A stretch of 29,985 nt of DNA from JBAYZQ01 sp041672385 (GTDB lineage Bacteria > Spirochaetota > Spirochaetia > Sphaerochaetales > Sphaerochaetaceae). Both the position numbers and the translations under genes were made by a program. The notes beneath the pieces are model-generated. The model saw nothing but the letters and a program-made list of their open reading frames with translations, had not been told where the DNA came from and made no database searches. Within the stretch, counting starts at the first letter, position 1, and each line of letters begins with the position of its first letter. Shown here one piece after another: positions 7,666 through 14,930 of this stretch. The DNA lies in NCBI GenBank assembly GCA_041672385.1, contig JBAYZQ010000010.1, forward strand, positions 1 to 29,985, given 5' to 3'.

Positions 7666-8415
7666 TTAATAAAGTCCCCATTTTGCTTTTAGTTCTTCCA
7701 ATTTACCATTCTCTTCAAGAATTTTCATTCCATCATTTAGAACTGCTAAAAATTCAGTATTTCCTTTATTTACACACATTGCAATTTCCTCTGTTGTAAA
7801 AGGTTCTCCCACTATTTTTAAAATTCCAGTATAACTAGAATCCTGCAGTACAAACTCACTGGCAATTAAAGAGTCACAAACTGCTGCATCAAGATTACCA
7901 TTTACCATATCAATTAAAGCAAGGCTTATTTCATCATATTGAGATTTCTTTACATCGTAATCATCTAAACAAATATCTCCAGTAGTACCCATCTGAACAC
8001 CTATAGCTTTTCCAGCTAAATCGTCAATTCCAGTAATACTAGATTTAATTGGAACAATTACAACTTGTCCACAATTCAAAAAAGGTGTTGCAAAATCCAT
8101 TACATTCTTTCTATCCTCAGTTATGGTAACTCCACTAGCAATTCCATCATAAGCTCCATTTGACAATCCTGCAAAAATTGAATCCCAAGCTGTGTTTTTA
8201 ACTTCAATTTCGGTTCCAGTTGCTTTTCCAATTTCTTGGGCTAATTCAACTTCAAAGCCTGCTAAATCACCAGCTTCGTTTACAAATTCCAAAGGTGGCC
8301 AAGTAGCATCACTTGCAACTACATATTTTTTAACGTTACTTTCGTTTGCACCTTGTGCAAAACTAAAAGCAAGTACCACAACCAATAATACAATAATAAT
8401 AGTAGACCTTTTCAT
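7666..8415 (-). CDS. Periplasmic amino-acid-binding protein of an ABC uptake system (solute-binding family 3)
   Basis: 249 residues. Residues 1-22 are a cleavable signal peptide (MKRS, hydrophobic core, then FAQG); there is no lipobox Cys, so the protein is probably free in the periplasm, which implies an outer membrane. The mature part has the family 3 pattern: YVVASDATWPPLEFVNEAGD, GFEVELAQEIGK, WDSIFAGLSNGAYDGIASGVTIT followed by EDRKNVMDFATPF, GKAIGVQMGTTGD, and the C-terminal LEENGKLEELKAKWG. It binds a polar amino acid (Arg, Gln, His or similar; the sequence alone does not decide) and passes it to the permease encoded divergently. GGAGAAAGG sets the start. The promoter at 8483-8511 and two TTCATAAAT repeats lie in its leader region. 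Confidence 0.92.
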   Translation of the reverse strand: MKRSTIIIVLLVVVLAFSFAQGANESNVKKYVVASDATWPPLEFVNEAGDLAGFEVELAQEIGKATGTEIEVKNTAWDSIFAGLSNGAYDGIASGVTITEDRKNVMDFATPFLNCGQVVIVPIKSSITGIDDLAGKAIGVQMGTTGDICLDDYDVKKSQYDEISLALIDMVNGNLDAAVCDSLIASEFVLQDSSYTGILKIVGEPFTTEEIAMCVNKGNTEFLAVLNDGMKILEENGKLEELKAKWGLY

Positions 8416-8442
8416 AACCTTTCTCCTATAAGCTTATATATA

Positions 8443-8473
8443 TTCATAAATCAATAAATAAACTTTCATAAAT
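8443..8473 (-). repeat. Paired direct repeats in the leader of the binding-protein gene
   Basis: TTCATAAAT occurs at 8443-8451 and 8465-8473 (ATTTATGAA on the coding strand), 22 bases apart, about two helical turns. They lie downstream of the promoter -10, the position of a repressor site, and share the ATGAA core with the array at 8527-8574. Confidence 0.5.
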
Positions 8474-8482
8474 GTTGGTATA

Positions 8483-8511
8483 TTTATACATACTTTATTT
8501 TTTATTGTCAA
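8483..8511 (-). promoter_or_regulatory. Sigma70-type promoter of the amino-acid binding protein gene
   Basis: Perfect -35 TTGACA (8506-8511) and -10 TATAAA (8483-8488, one mismatch) with exactly 17 bases between them. The deduced 5' leader is about 60 bases and ends in GGAGAAAGG before the ATG at 8415. Confidence 0.85.
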
Positions 8512-8526
8512 CATGTAATTACAAAT

Positions 8527-8574
8527 TTATTCATTAAATTTTCATTTTATTCATTAATTATACATTTTTTGCAT
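8527..8574. promoter_or_regulatory. Helically phased CAT-motif array (candidate operator or UP-like element)
   Basis: CAT recurs at 8532, 8543, 8552, 8563 and 8572, that is every 9-11 bases on one face of the helix. It includes an exact direct repeat TTATTCATTAA at 8527-8537 and 8547-8557, 20 bases apart. The array lies between the two divergent promoters, starting 15 bases upstream of the binding-protein -35 box. Confidence 0.55.
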
Positions 8575-8628
8575 AAATTAGCAGGTTTTTAATTAATATT
8601 TATACAAAAATATAAATGTTTGTACTAA

Positions 8629-8657
8629 TTGACACAGAGTGAATATATATTTATATT
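8629..8657 (+). promoter_or_regulatory. Strong sigma70 promoter of the permease-ATPase operon, predicted leaderless
   Basis: Perfect -35 TTGACA (8629-8634), 17-base spacer, -10 TATATT (8652-8657, one mismatch), then GTACAT and the ATG at 8664. The transcription start should fall on the A of the start codon, and there is no Shine-Dalgarno sequence. Confidence 0.82.
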
Positions 8658-8663
8658 GTACAT

Positions 8664-9524
8664 ATGGAAAATAAAGGCATGAATATAGATAAAAAATCAT
8701 CATTAACAACAAACAACACTCTTTTTTCAAAAAGTAGTAGTTTTATTAAAAGTAAAAGTTTCAATCTAAATATGACGGACGGTGTACTTATTCCTTCTAA
8801 GTCAAACCAAGGAGTTTTCAGTTCCTGGAGAATTGCTTTTGTAGGTGCATTAGCGCTTTTAAGTGCTCTAATAATTTTTAGCCCTGAAGTTTATAGAAAA
8901 ATTTTTTTAGTTTGTATTCAAGGAATTCCAGTCACCTTTGAATGCACTATTTTTGCAATTATTTTTGCAATAATTATTGGAGTTATTAGTGGTCTTCAAA
9001 GTGTTTCTCAAAAAAATTTCGTACGAACAATAAGTGGAGTTTATGTTCAACTGATACGTGGGATACCTCTTTTAGTTCAATTAATTTTTATTTATTATGC
9101 AGTAGGAAAATTTTTACATATTCAAGGAATGTTTGCAGCTATTGTTGCAATGGCCATATGTTTTGGAGCCTATATCTCAGAAATTGTAAGAGCAGGTATT
9201 GAAAGTATTCCAAAAGGCCAAATGGAAGCTGCAATTGCCCTTGGAATGAGTCGTCGTCAGGCCTTTACTGATATTATTCTTCCCCAAACAATTAAGGTTA
9301 TTCTTCCAGCCATATCAAATGAATTTATTTCAATGTTAAAAGATAGTTCTCTAGTCAGTGCCATTGCTTTAAGTGACATATTAAGAAGAGGACGTGAATA
9401 TATTTCAAGAACCTTTTTAAGCTTAGAAACAATGTTAATAGTTGCACTTATATATCTAATAATAACGCTCATGCTTTCTTGGCTTGTTGGAAAATTAGAA
9501 GAGAGGTTAAAAAAGAATGGCTAG
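8664..9524 (+). CDS. Polar amino-acid ABC transporter permease (HisM/GlnP family)
   Basis: 286 residues. After a polar N-terminal tail of about 48 residues, longer than usual for the family, come membrane segments near residues 53-72, 79-113, 125-165 and the C-terminal hydrophobic stretch after residue 255. The EAA loop that docks the ATPase is clear: EIVRAGIESIPKGQMEAAIALGMSRRQAF split as EIVRAGIESIPKGQMEAA then IALGMSRRQAFTDIILPQ. It forms the inner-membrane channel for the amino acid delivered by the divergent binding protein. The ATG at 8664 is six bases after a near-perfect promoter and has no ribosome site, so the mRNA may be leaderless. The alternative ATG at 8679 also lacks a usable site. 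The ATPase gene overlaps the last 8 bases. Confidence 0.92.
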   Translation: MENKGMNIDKKSSLTTNNTLFSKSSSFIKSKSFNLNMTDGVLIPSKSNQGVFSSWRIAFVGALALLSALIIFSPEVYRKIFLVCIQGIPVTFECTIFAIIFAIIIGVISGLQSVSQKNFVRTISGVYVQLIRGIPLLVQLIFIYYAVGKFLHIQGMFAAIVAMAICFGAYISEIVRAGIESIPKGQMEAAIALGMSRRQAFTDIILPQTIKVILPAISNEFISMLKDSSLVSAIALSDILRRGREYISRTFLSLETMLIVALIYLIITLMLSWLVGKLEERLKKNG

Positions 9525-10254
9525 TATTACAATTAAAAATTTATTTAAAGATTATGAAGCTGAAAACACAATACATGCAGTAATAGATGCATCCCTTACT
9601 GTAAAAGATGGACAGACTGTATGTATAATTGGACCTTCTGGAAGTGGTAAAAGCACCCTATTAAGAACCATTAACCGTTTGGAACCCGCAACTGCGGGAC
9701 AAATATTTATTGATGAAACAGAAATAACTGATCCTAACTCCGATATAAGAAATATCCGAGAGCAAATTGGTATGGTTTTTCAATCCTTTAATTTATTTCC
9801 TCATCTAACTGTGTTACAAAACATTTCAATTTCTCCAATAAAAGTTAAGAAGTTAAGTGCAAAAAAAGCTGAAAAACTAGCACTAGATTTATTGAAAAGG
9901 GTTGGATTGGAAGATAAAGCTAGTTCCTACCCATCACAACTTTCAGGTGGCCAACAGCAACGTGTAGCAATAGCAAGAGCTCTAGCTATGGAACCTAAGG
10001 TAATGTTATTTGATGAACCCACCAGTGCACTTGATCCTGAAATGATAAAAGAAGTACTAGATGTTATGCAAGATCTTTCAAAAAGCGGTATGACAATGTT
10101 GATTGTAACTCATGAAATGGGTTTTGCTAAAGCAGCCAGCGATAAAGTAATTTTTATGGATGAAGGACAAATCATTGAAGAAAACAAACCTGAAATACTG
10201 TTCACAAACCCAACTAGCCTGAGAACTAAAACCTTCCTTGAACACATACTTTAA
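9517..10254 (+). CDS. Polar amino-acid ABC transporter ATP-binding protein (GlnQ/HisP family)
   Basis: 245 residues, the usual size. Walker A GPSGSGKST is at residues 39-47, the Q-loop is in GMVFQSFNLFPHLTVLQN, the signature is LSGGQQQRVAIARALAMEP, Walker B VMLFDEPTSALDPE, and the H-loop IVTHEMGFAKAASDKVIFMDEGQI. These are textbook for amino-acid importers of the GlnQ/HisP/ArtP group. It overlaps the permease gene by 8 bases, with GAGAGG about ten bases before the ATG. Together with the divergent binding protein it completes a three-part uptake system for a polar amino acid. Regulation is probably shared through the intergenic array at 8527-8574. Confidence 0.95.
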   Translation: MASITIKNLFKDYEAENTIHAVIDASLTVKDGQTVCIIGPSGSGKSTLLRTINRLEPATAGQIFIDETEITDPNSDIRNIREQIGMVFQSFNLFPHLTVLQNISISPIKVKKLSAKKAEKLALDLLKRVGLEDKASSYPSQLSGGQQQRVAIARALAMEPKVMLFDEPTSALDPEMIKEVLDVMQDLSKSGMTMLIVTHEMGFAKAASDKVIFMDEGQIIEENKPEILFTNPTSLRTKTFLEHIL

Positions 10255-10257
10255 GTA

Positions 10258-10286
10258 TTTTCAAAAGCAATAAAATAAAGTAAACT
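10258..10286 (+). promoter_or_regulatory. Candidate leaderless promoter of the RNA methyltransferase operon
   Basis: -35-like TTTTCA (10258-10263), 17-base spacer, -10-like TAAACT (10281-10286), six bases, then the ATG at 10293. Each box matches consensus at four of six positions, so this is the weakest of the four examples; the spacing is the same as in the others. Confidence 0.4.
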
Positions 10287-10292
10287 CCATTT

Positions 10293-11078
10293 ATGGCAAA
10301 AAAAGTTAAACTGAGTCCCCAAGAAAATTTTGAAAATTACTATAAAGAAATTTACAAAGAACGTTGGGAGATATTAAAAAACTCACTGACTCAAGAACCA
10401 GCACCCATAAATTTAAGTGATGAACTTGTTAAACCTTATTATATGGATCAAGCTTCTATTATTGCTTCTTCATTTTTACCAGTTAAACCTGGAGATAAAG
10501 TACTTGATATGTGTGCAGCCCCAGGAGGCAAAACTTTAAATCTGGCCTTAAAACTTCAAGGAAATGGTTTATTGATTTCAAATGATCGTTCTGCAACACG
10601 TCGAGGAAGATTAAAAAAAGTTATTTCTTCTTGCCTTGATGAAAACCTTAATAAAATAATCAAAGTCACTTCTTATGATGCAACAAAATGGATGCTATAT
10701 GAAAAAGACATTTATGACTGTGTTCTTCTTGATGCACCTTGTTCCAGTGAAAGACATGTTATCTTAGATAGCAAAGCTTTAAGCCAGTGGAGCGTTCAAA
10801 GACCAAAAAGATTAAGTTATCAACAGTTTGCAATGCTTGCAAGTGCTTTAGAAGCTGTCAAAATCCAAGGTTTTGTTCTTTATAGTACTTGCTCAATTAC
10901 ACCCCAAGAAAATGAAAAGGTAATTGAAAAACTTTATAAAAAAAGAGAAGGAAGATTTTTAGAAATACCGATTTCTTCCCCAATAGCTGAAAAATGTGAA
11001 CATGGTCAAATAATTCTTCCTGACAAAAATGAGAATATTGGGCCACTGTTTTTTTGTCTTTTAAAGAGGATCTTATGA
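10293..11078 (+). CDS. RNA m5C methyltransferase, NOL1/NOP2/Sun (NSUN/RsmB-RsmF) family
   Basis: 261 residues. It transfers a methyl group from S-adenosylmethionine to C5 of a cytosine in RNA. Motif I VLDMCAAPGGKT is at residues 70-81. Motif IV LLDAPCSS holds Cys150, used for product release, and motif VI LYSTCSITPQENEKV holds Cys200, the nucleophile (roles from the family). It is only the catalytic domain with a short N-terminal helix region, lacking the NusB-like or PUA/ferredoxin-like RNA-binding extensions of RsmB and RsmF; in size it resembles mitochondrial NSUN4. The target RNA, rRNA or tRNA, cannot be told. No ribosome site precedes the ATG, and a weak promoter ends six bases upstream of it. 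The stop overlaps the next ATG as ATGA. Confidence 0.88.
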   Translation: MAKKVKLSPQENFENYYKEIYKERWEILKNSLTQEPAPINLSDELVKPYYMDQASIIASSFLPVKPGDKVLDMCAAPGGKTLNLALKLQGNGLLISNDRSATRRGRLKKVISSCLDENLNKIIKVTSYDATKWMLYEKDIYDCVLLDAPCSSERHVILDSKALSQWSVQRPKRLSYQQFAMLASALEAVKIQGFVLYSTCSITPQENEKVIEKLYKKREGRFLEIPISSPIAEKCEHGQIILPDKNENIGPLFFCLLKRIL

Positions 11079-12190
11079 AAAATAAAATTAGTATTGTTGA
11101 ATGTAACGATTACACCAGTGAAAATTTAAGAAAAGCCTTAAGAGAAGCTGTACAAAAAAGCCCAATGCCTTTAGTAAAAGGAAAATCAGTCCTTTTGAAA
11201 CCAAATATTTTATCTGATTCTGACTCCAGTGCATGTATTACAACAAATCCTGAATTTTTAAGAGAAGTAATACATCTATTAAAGGAAGAAGGCGTTTCTA
11301 AAATTTATGTTGGTGATTCCCCAGGGCTGGCTCCCCTTGGCTTCAAACCTGTTAAATGCGGTATTTATGACGTTATAAAAGAAGAAGATGTAACTTGGGT
11401 TGATTTTGTTAAAAACCATACTACCCATAACTTAACTATTGGAAATAAAAAAATTAATCTTCCTTTAGCAACAATAATAAATGAAGTTGATTTGATTTTT
11501 AGTCTTCCAAAATTTAAAACTCATGAGCTCATGTATGCAACAGGTTCAATAAAGAATTTATTTGGTCTAGTGCCAGGACTTCACAAAAGTCCAAACCACC
11601 TTTATTTTCCTTCTCGAAATAGTTTTGCTAAGCTAGTTGTTGAAATTTATAAAATTGTTAAACCTGACTATACAATAATGGATGGAATAATTGGAATGGA
11701 AGGTCCAGGCCCAGCAAATGGAAAACCTAAAGCAATGAACTTAATTATTGCAGGATCTAGTTTACCGGGCGTTGATGCAGCTCAGGCCATAATTATGGGT
11801 TACTCGCCAATGCAAATTCCTATATTAAGAGAATTACAAAGCCAAAAATTATTTAACCTTGTTGATAATGAATATCCAGCTTTAAATTTTAAAGACCTTC
11901 CTGATAAAAACTTTGAAAAAATCAAAATAAGAGAAAAGACAAAGTTCTTTTCTTCTTTAATTATTCCATTTCTTTCAAAAGGTTTAGAAGAAAAAAAACA
12001 AAAACTTGAAAAAACTCCAGTTTTTAATGATAATTGCATAAAATGTGGTAGATGTGTTAAAATATGTCCTGCAAAGGCTTTAACAATGACTGACCATGGA
12101 GTCAAAATTGATACAAAAAAATGTATAAGATGTTACTGTTGTCATGAAGTTTGCCCTGCAAATGCGATAGACATAGTGGGGAGAAACTAG
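11075..12190 (+). CDS. DUF362-domain protein with two [4Fe-4S] ferredoxin motifs
   Basis: 371 residues from the ATG at 11075, chosen because AAAGAGGA lies just before it and because it overlaps the previous stop as ATGA; a TTG seven codons upstream is less likely. The DUF362 domain occupies roughly residues 1-290 (SVLLKPNILSDSD, LIFSLPKFKTHELMYATGSI, MDGIIGMEGPGPANGKPK). The C-terminal end carries two CxxCxxCxxxCP motifs, CIKCGRCVKICP and CIRCYCCHEVCP, for two [4Fe-4S] clusters. DUF362-ferredoxin proteins are cytoplasmic iron-sulfur proteins of uncertain role, often near redox or cofactor genes; a function in electron transfer is inference. The next gene starts within its stop codon (TAGTG), so three genes are translationally coupled. 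Confidence 0.9.
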   Translation: MKNKISIVECNDYTSENLRKALREAVQKSPMPLVKGKSVLLKPNILSDSDSSACITTNPEFLREVIHLLKEEGVSKIYVGDSPGLAPLGFKPVKCGIYDVIKEEDVTWVDFVKNHTTHNLTIGNKKINLPLATIINEVDLIFSLPKFKTHELMYATGSIKNLFGLVPGLHKSPNHLYFPSRNSFAKLVVEIYKIVKPDYTIMDGIIGMEGPGPANGKPKAMNLIIAGSSLPGVDAAQAIIMGYSPMQIPILRELQSQKLFNLVDNEYPALNFKDLPDKNFEKIKIREKTKFFSSLIIPFLSKGLEEKKQKLEKTPVFNDNCIKCGRCVKICPAKALTMTDHGVKIDTKKCIRCYCCHEVCPANAIDIVGRN

Positions 12191-12669
12191 TGAATAGAAC
12201 TTATTTGTTTACCCTTTTATTTGGAATTGTTCCCATTTCAGAACTTAGAGGTGCTATTCCATTTGGATATTTTAATGGAATTCCTCTTTATTTGGCAATC
12301 ATTTTAGGAATTGGTAGCAATTTATTAGTCTATCCTATATGTATTTTCTTTTTAAACCATATTAACGATTTTCTTTGCCATCATATTAAAAAATACAATT
12401 CTTTCTATTTGAAGATGAAAAAAAATGCTATTAAAAGAATTAATAAAAAAATTCTTAAATTTGGTTACCTTGGACTAATGGTTTTTGTTGGTATTCCTCT
12501 TCCAATAACAGGAGCTTGGACTGCAACTCTAGGTTCTTGGATTCTTAATCTTGATCAAAGAAAATCTTTATTGTTTATAAGTCTAGGTGTATTGATGAGT
12601 GGCGCAATTATAGGTACAATTTTGTTTATGGGAGTTGGGTTTAACTCAATTTTCCTAAAAAGAGTATAA
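12190..12669 (+). CDS. COG2426 small multidrug-export-like membrane protein
   Basis: 159 residues from GTG at 12190. This start overlaps the previous stop by one base and has GGGGAG seven bases upstream; an in-frame ATG at 12151 would add 13 polar residues and overlap the neighbour by 40 bases, so I reject it. The protein has about four membrane segments and the hallmark family motifs PISELRGAIPFGY near the N-terminus and GIPLPITGAWTATLGSWIL in the second half. The family name reflects an early drug-export link that is poorly supported; its real substrate is unknown. It belongs in the inner membrane. Coupling to the DUF362-ferredoxin gene suggests joint expression, although a functional link is not shown. 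Confidence 0.85.
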   Translation: MNRTYLFTLLFGIVPISELRGAIPFGYFNGIPLYLAIILGIGSNLLVYPICIFFLNHINDFLCHHIKKYNSFYLKMKKNAIKRINKKILKFGYLGLMVFVGIPLPITGAWTATLGSWILNLDQRKSLLFISLGVLMSGAIIGTILFMGVGFNSIFLKRV

Positions 12670-12694
12670 ATTTTAAGTTTTAAAAGGACCCAAT

Positions 12695-14827
12695 ATGGAT
12701 AAATACTTTAACTTTTCTGAGCATCCAGTAACAAGTTTTTATGGTGAAAATTGTTTTACCATGGAAAAAATGAAAAAATATCTTTCCCCCTCAGCTTTTT
12801 CACAACTTGAACAAGTAAACCAAGGAAAAAGATTTTTAAACAGTGAATTAGCCCAAGAAGTTGCCACAGCAATGAAAAATTGGGCTCTTGAAAAAGGTGC
12901 AACCCATTTTACTCACTGGTTTCAGCCTCTTACAGGTTTGACTGCAGAAAAACATAATTCTTTTATTCATCCAGAAGAAAATGGAACCATTATAATGGAT
13001 TTCTCAAAAAATGAACTTATAAAAGGTGAAGGAGATGCATCTAGTTTTCCTTCTGGTGGCCTTAGAGCTACTTTTGAGGCTAGAGGTTATACAACTTGGG
13101 ACAGTAGCTCCCCTGCCTTTATTAAAGATGTAAATGGTGCAAAAGTTTTGTATATTCCAACTGCTTTTTTTTCCTTTAACGAATCAGCACTAGATAAGAA
13201 AGTTCCACTCTTAAAATCAAATCAATATCTTGAAAAACAAACCTTAAGAATTTTACATATTTTGGGAAATGAAAAGGTACAACACATTAAAATTAATGTG
13301 GGACCTGAACAGGAATATTTTTTGGTAGACAAAAAATTCTACGATTCAAGGCCTGATTTAAGATTATGTGGGAGAACTATTCTTGGAAATCTTGCCTGTA
13401 AGGGTCAGGAATTAAATGACCACTATTACGGAACAATTAATGAAAGAGTTACTTCTTTCATGAAAGAACTTAATATTGAACTTTGGAAACTTGGAATTAG
13501 TAGCAAGACTCAACATAAAGAAGCAGCACCAAATCAATTTGAACTAGCAACTGTTTACGAAAAGGCTAATCTTGCTATAGATCATAATCAATTATTAATG
13601 GATCTTATTCAAAGTATTGCCTTACATCATGGTATGGTTGCCTTACTTCATGAAAAACCTTTTAATGGAGTTAATGGTTCTGGAAAACATAACAACTGGT
13701 CAATTTCAACTGATGAAGGTCATAACTTATTTTCACCAGGAGAAAATGTACAAGACAACCAACTTTTTCTTTTAATGTTAACAAGTTTTATAAAAGCATC
13801 TGATCTTTATTCACCAATTTTACAAGCTAGTACTACAAATAGTAGTAATCAACATCGACTTGGGGGATTAGAAGCTCCTCCTTCAATTATTTCAATATAT
13901 CTTGGAAAAAAGCTAACTTCAATTTTGGATGATATTACAAATGATAAAATTTGTGAAAACAACTTAGATGAATGCAAAGATTCTTTTAAACTTGGAATCT
14001 ATGCTCTTCCTAAACTTCCTAAAGATTTAACAGATAGAAACAGAACCAGTCCACTAGCCTTCACTGGAAATAAATTTGAATTTAGAATGCCTGGTTCTAG
14101 CCAATCTTTGGCTGATTCTACAACAGTTTTAAACGCTATAATGGCAAGGTCCCTAAAAGAGGCAGCTGATAGACTTGAAAATGCTGAGAACATTAACCTT
14201 GAACTTCATTCTATAATAAAAGAAAATTACCTCAATCATAAAAGAATTATTTTTAATGGAGATGGTTATAATAACACTTGGCTTCAAGAGGCAAAAGCAA
14301 GAGATTTGCCAATTCCTGAAAATCCTATTGAATCTATTGTGCAATATTCTAGTGAACTTTCCATAGAGTTGTTTGAAAGTGAAAATATCTTTTCAAGGCA
14401 AGAGCTAGAAAGTAGAACAACTATTAACCTTCAGACCTATTCAAAACAGATAAATATTGAAGCAACTATGATGATTGAAATGATTCAAAAAGGAATTATT
14501 CCTGCTGTTACTACTTTTTTGAATACCTTCACTCAATCCATTATCAATCAAAAGAAGCTCTTTCTTCCTTCTACAAAACAAACACAGATTGCAATATTCC
14601 TTTCTCAAGAACTTGAATCAACAATTGGTTTGACACAGAGTTTACATAGTGCACTAAGTATTGCTCATGCTAAAAATAGTGATCCACTAGCTGAGGCTAA
14701 TTATTATCAACAAGAAATAAATCCTTTACTTGAAGAAATAAGGATTCATGCAGATAAGCTAGAAATTTATACTGATAAAAATTTATGGCCTTATCCTTCT
14801 TATGATAATCTTCTATTCAAGCTATAA
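12695..14827 (+). CDS. glnN: Glutamine synthetase, type III
   Basis: 710 residues, the size of GSIII rather than GSI (about 450). It makes glutamine from glutamate, ammonia and ATP in the cytoplasm. The type III N-terminal region is present (FYGENCFTMEKMKKYLS, then KGATHFTHWFQPLTGLTAEK), followed by the metal-binding VGPEQEYFLVD, the SSKTQHKEAAPNQFELA segment, the NGSGKHNNWSIS signature, and FEFRMPGSSQSLAD. AAAGGA lies eight bases before the ATG. No PII or ammonium-transporter gene is adjacent. It follows the COG2426 gene by 25 bases without a terminator, so co-transcription is possible. The next feature downstream is an AT-rich inverted repeat and the partition-like genes on the opposite strand. 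Confidence 0.96.
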   Translation: MDKYFNFSEHPVTSFYGENCFTMEKMKKYLSPSAFSQLEQVNQGKRFLNSELAQEVATAMKNWALEKGATHFTHWFQPLTGLTAEKHNSFIHPEENGTIIMDFSKNELIKGEGDASSFPSGGLRATFEARGYTTWDSSSPAFIKDVNGAKVLYIPTAFFSFNESALDKKVPLLKSNQYLEKQTLRILHILGNEKVQHIKINVGPEQEYFLVDKKFYDSRPDLRLCGRTILGNLACKGQELNDHYYGTINERVTSFMKELNIELWKLGISSKTQHKEAAPNQFELATVYEKANLAIDHNQLLMDLIQSIALHHGMVALLHEKPFNGVNGSGKHNNWSISTDEGHNLFSPGENVQDNQLFLLMLTSFIKASDLYSPILQASTTNSSNQHRLGGLEAPPSIISIYLGKKLTSILDDITNDKICENNLDECKDSFKLGIYALPKLPKDLTDRNRTSPLAFTGNKFEFRMPGSSQSLADSTTVLNAIMARSLKEAADRLENAENINLELHSIIKENYLNHKRIIFNGDGYNNTWLQEAKARDLPIPENPIESIVQYSSELSIELFESENIFSRQELESRTTINLQTYSKQINIEATMMIEMIQKGIIPAVTTFLNTFTQSIINQKKLFLPSTKQTQIAIFLSQELESTIGLTQSLHSALSIAHAKNSDPLAEANYYQQEINPLLEEIRIHADKLEIYTDKNLWPYPSYDNLLFKL

Positions 14828-14854
14828 TAATTTATGTTTTTTTTGATATTAATT

Positions 14855-14900
14855 TAATGAATATTACATATCTATAATATATAATATTCATTATTTTTTT
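14855..14900. repeat. 12-bp perfect inverted repeat downstream of glnN (weak terminator or ParA/RHH binding site)
   Basis: TAATGAATATTA (14855-14866) and TAATATTCATTA (14882-14893) are perfect inverted arms with a 15-base spacer, followed by T7. A third AATATTCAT copy lies at 14933-14941 in the end of the RHH gene. The stem is almost all A-T, so termination would be weak; a centromere-like parS role is also possible. Confidence 0.5.
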
Positions 14901-14930
14901 ATATAATTTTTATACTATTTTTATTCTTAT

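Noticed and set aside
11054..11074. TTG start giving a longer DUF362 protein
   Set aside because: The ATG at 11075 has AAAGAGGA just upstream and overlaps the previous stop as ATGA; the TTG has no ribosome site.
12151..12189. ATG start giving 13 extra residues on the COG2426 protein
   Set aside because: It lies inside the DUF362 gene over its second Fe-S motif; the GTG at 12190 has GGGGAG and a one-base stop overlap.
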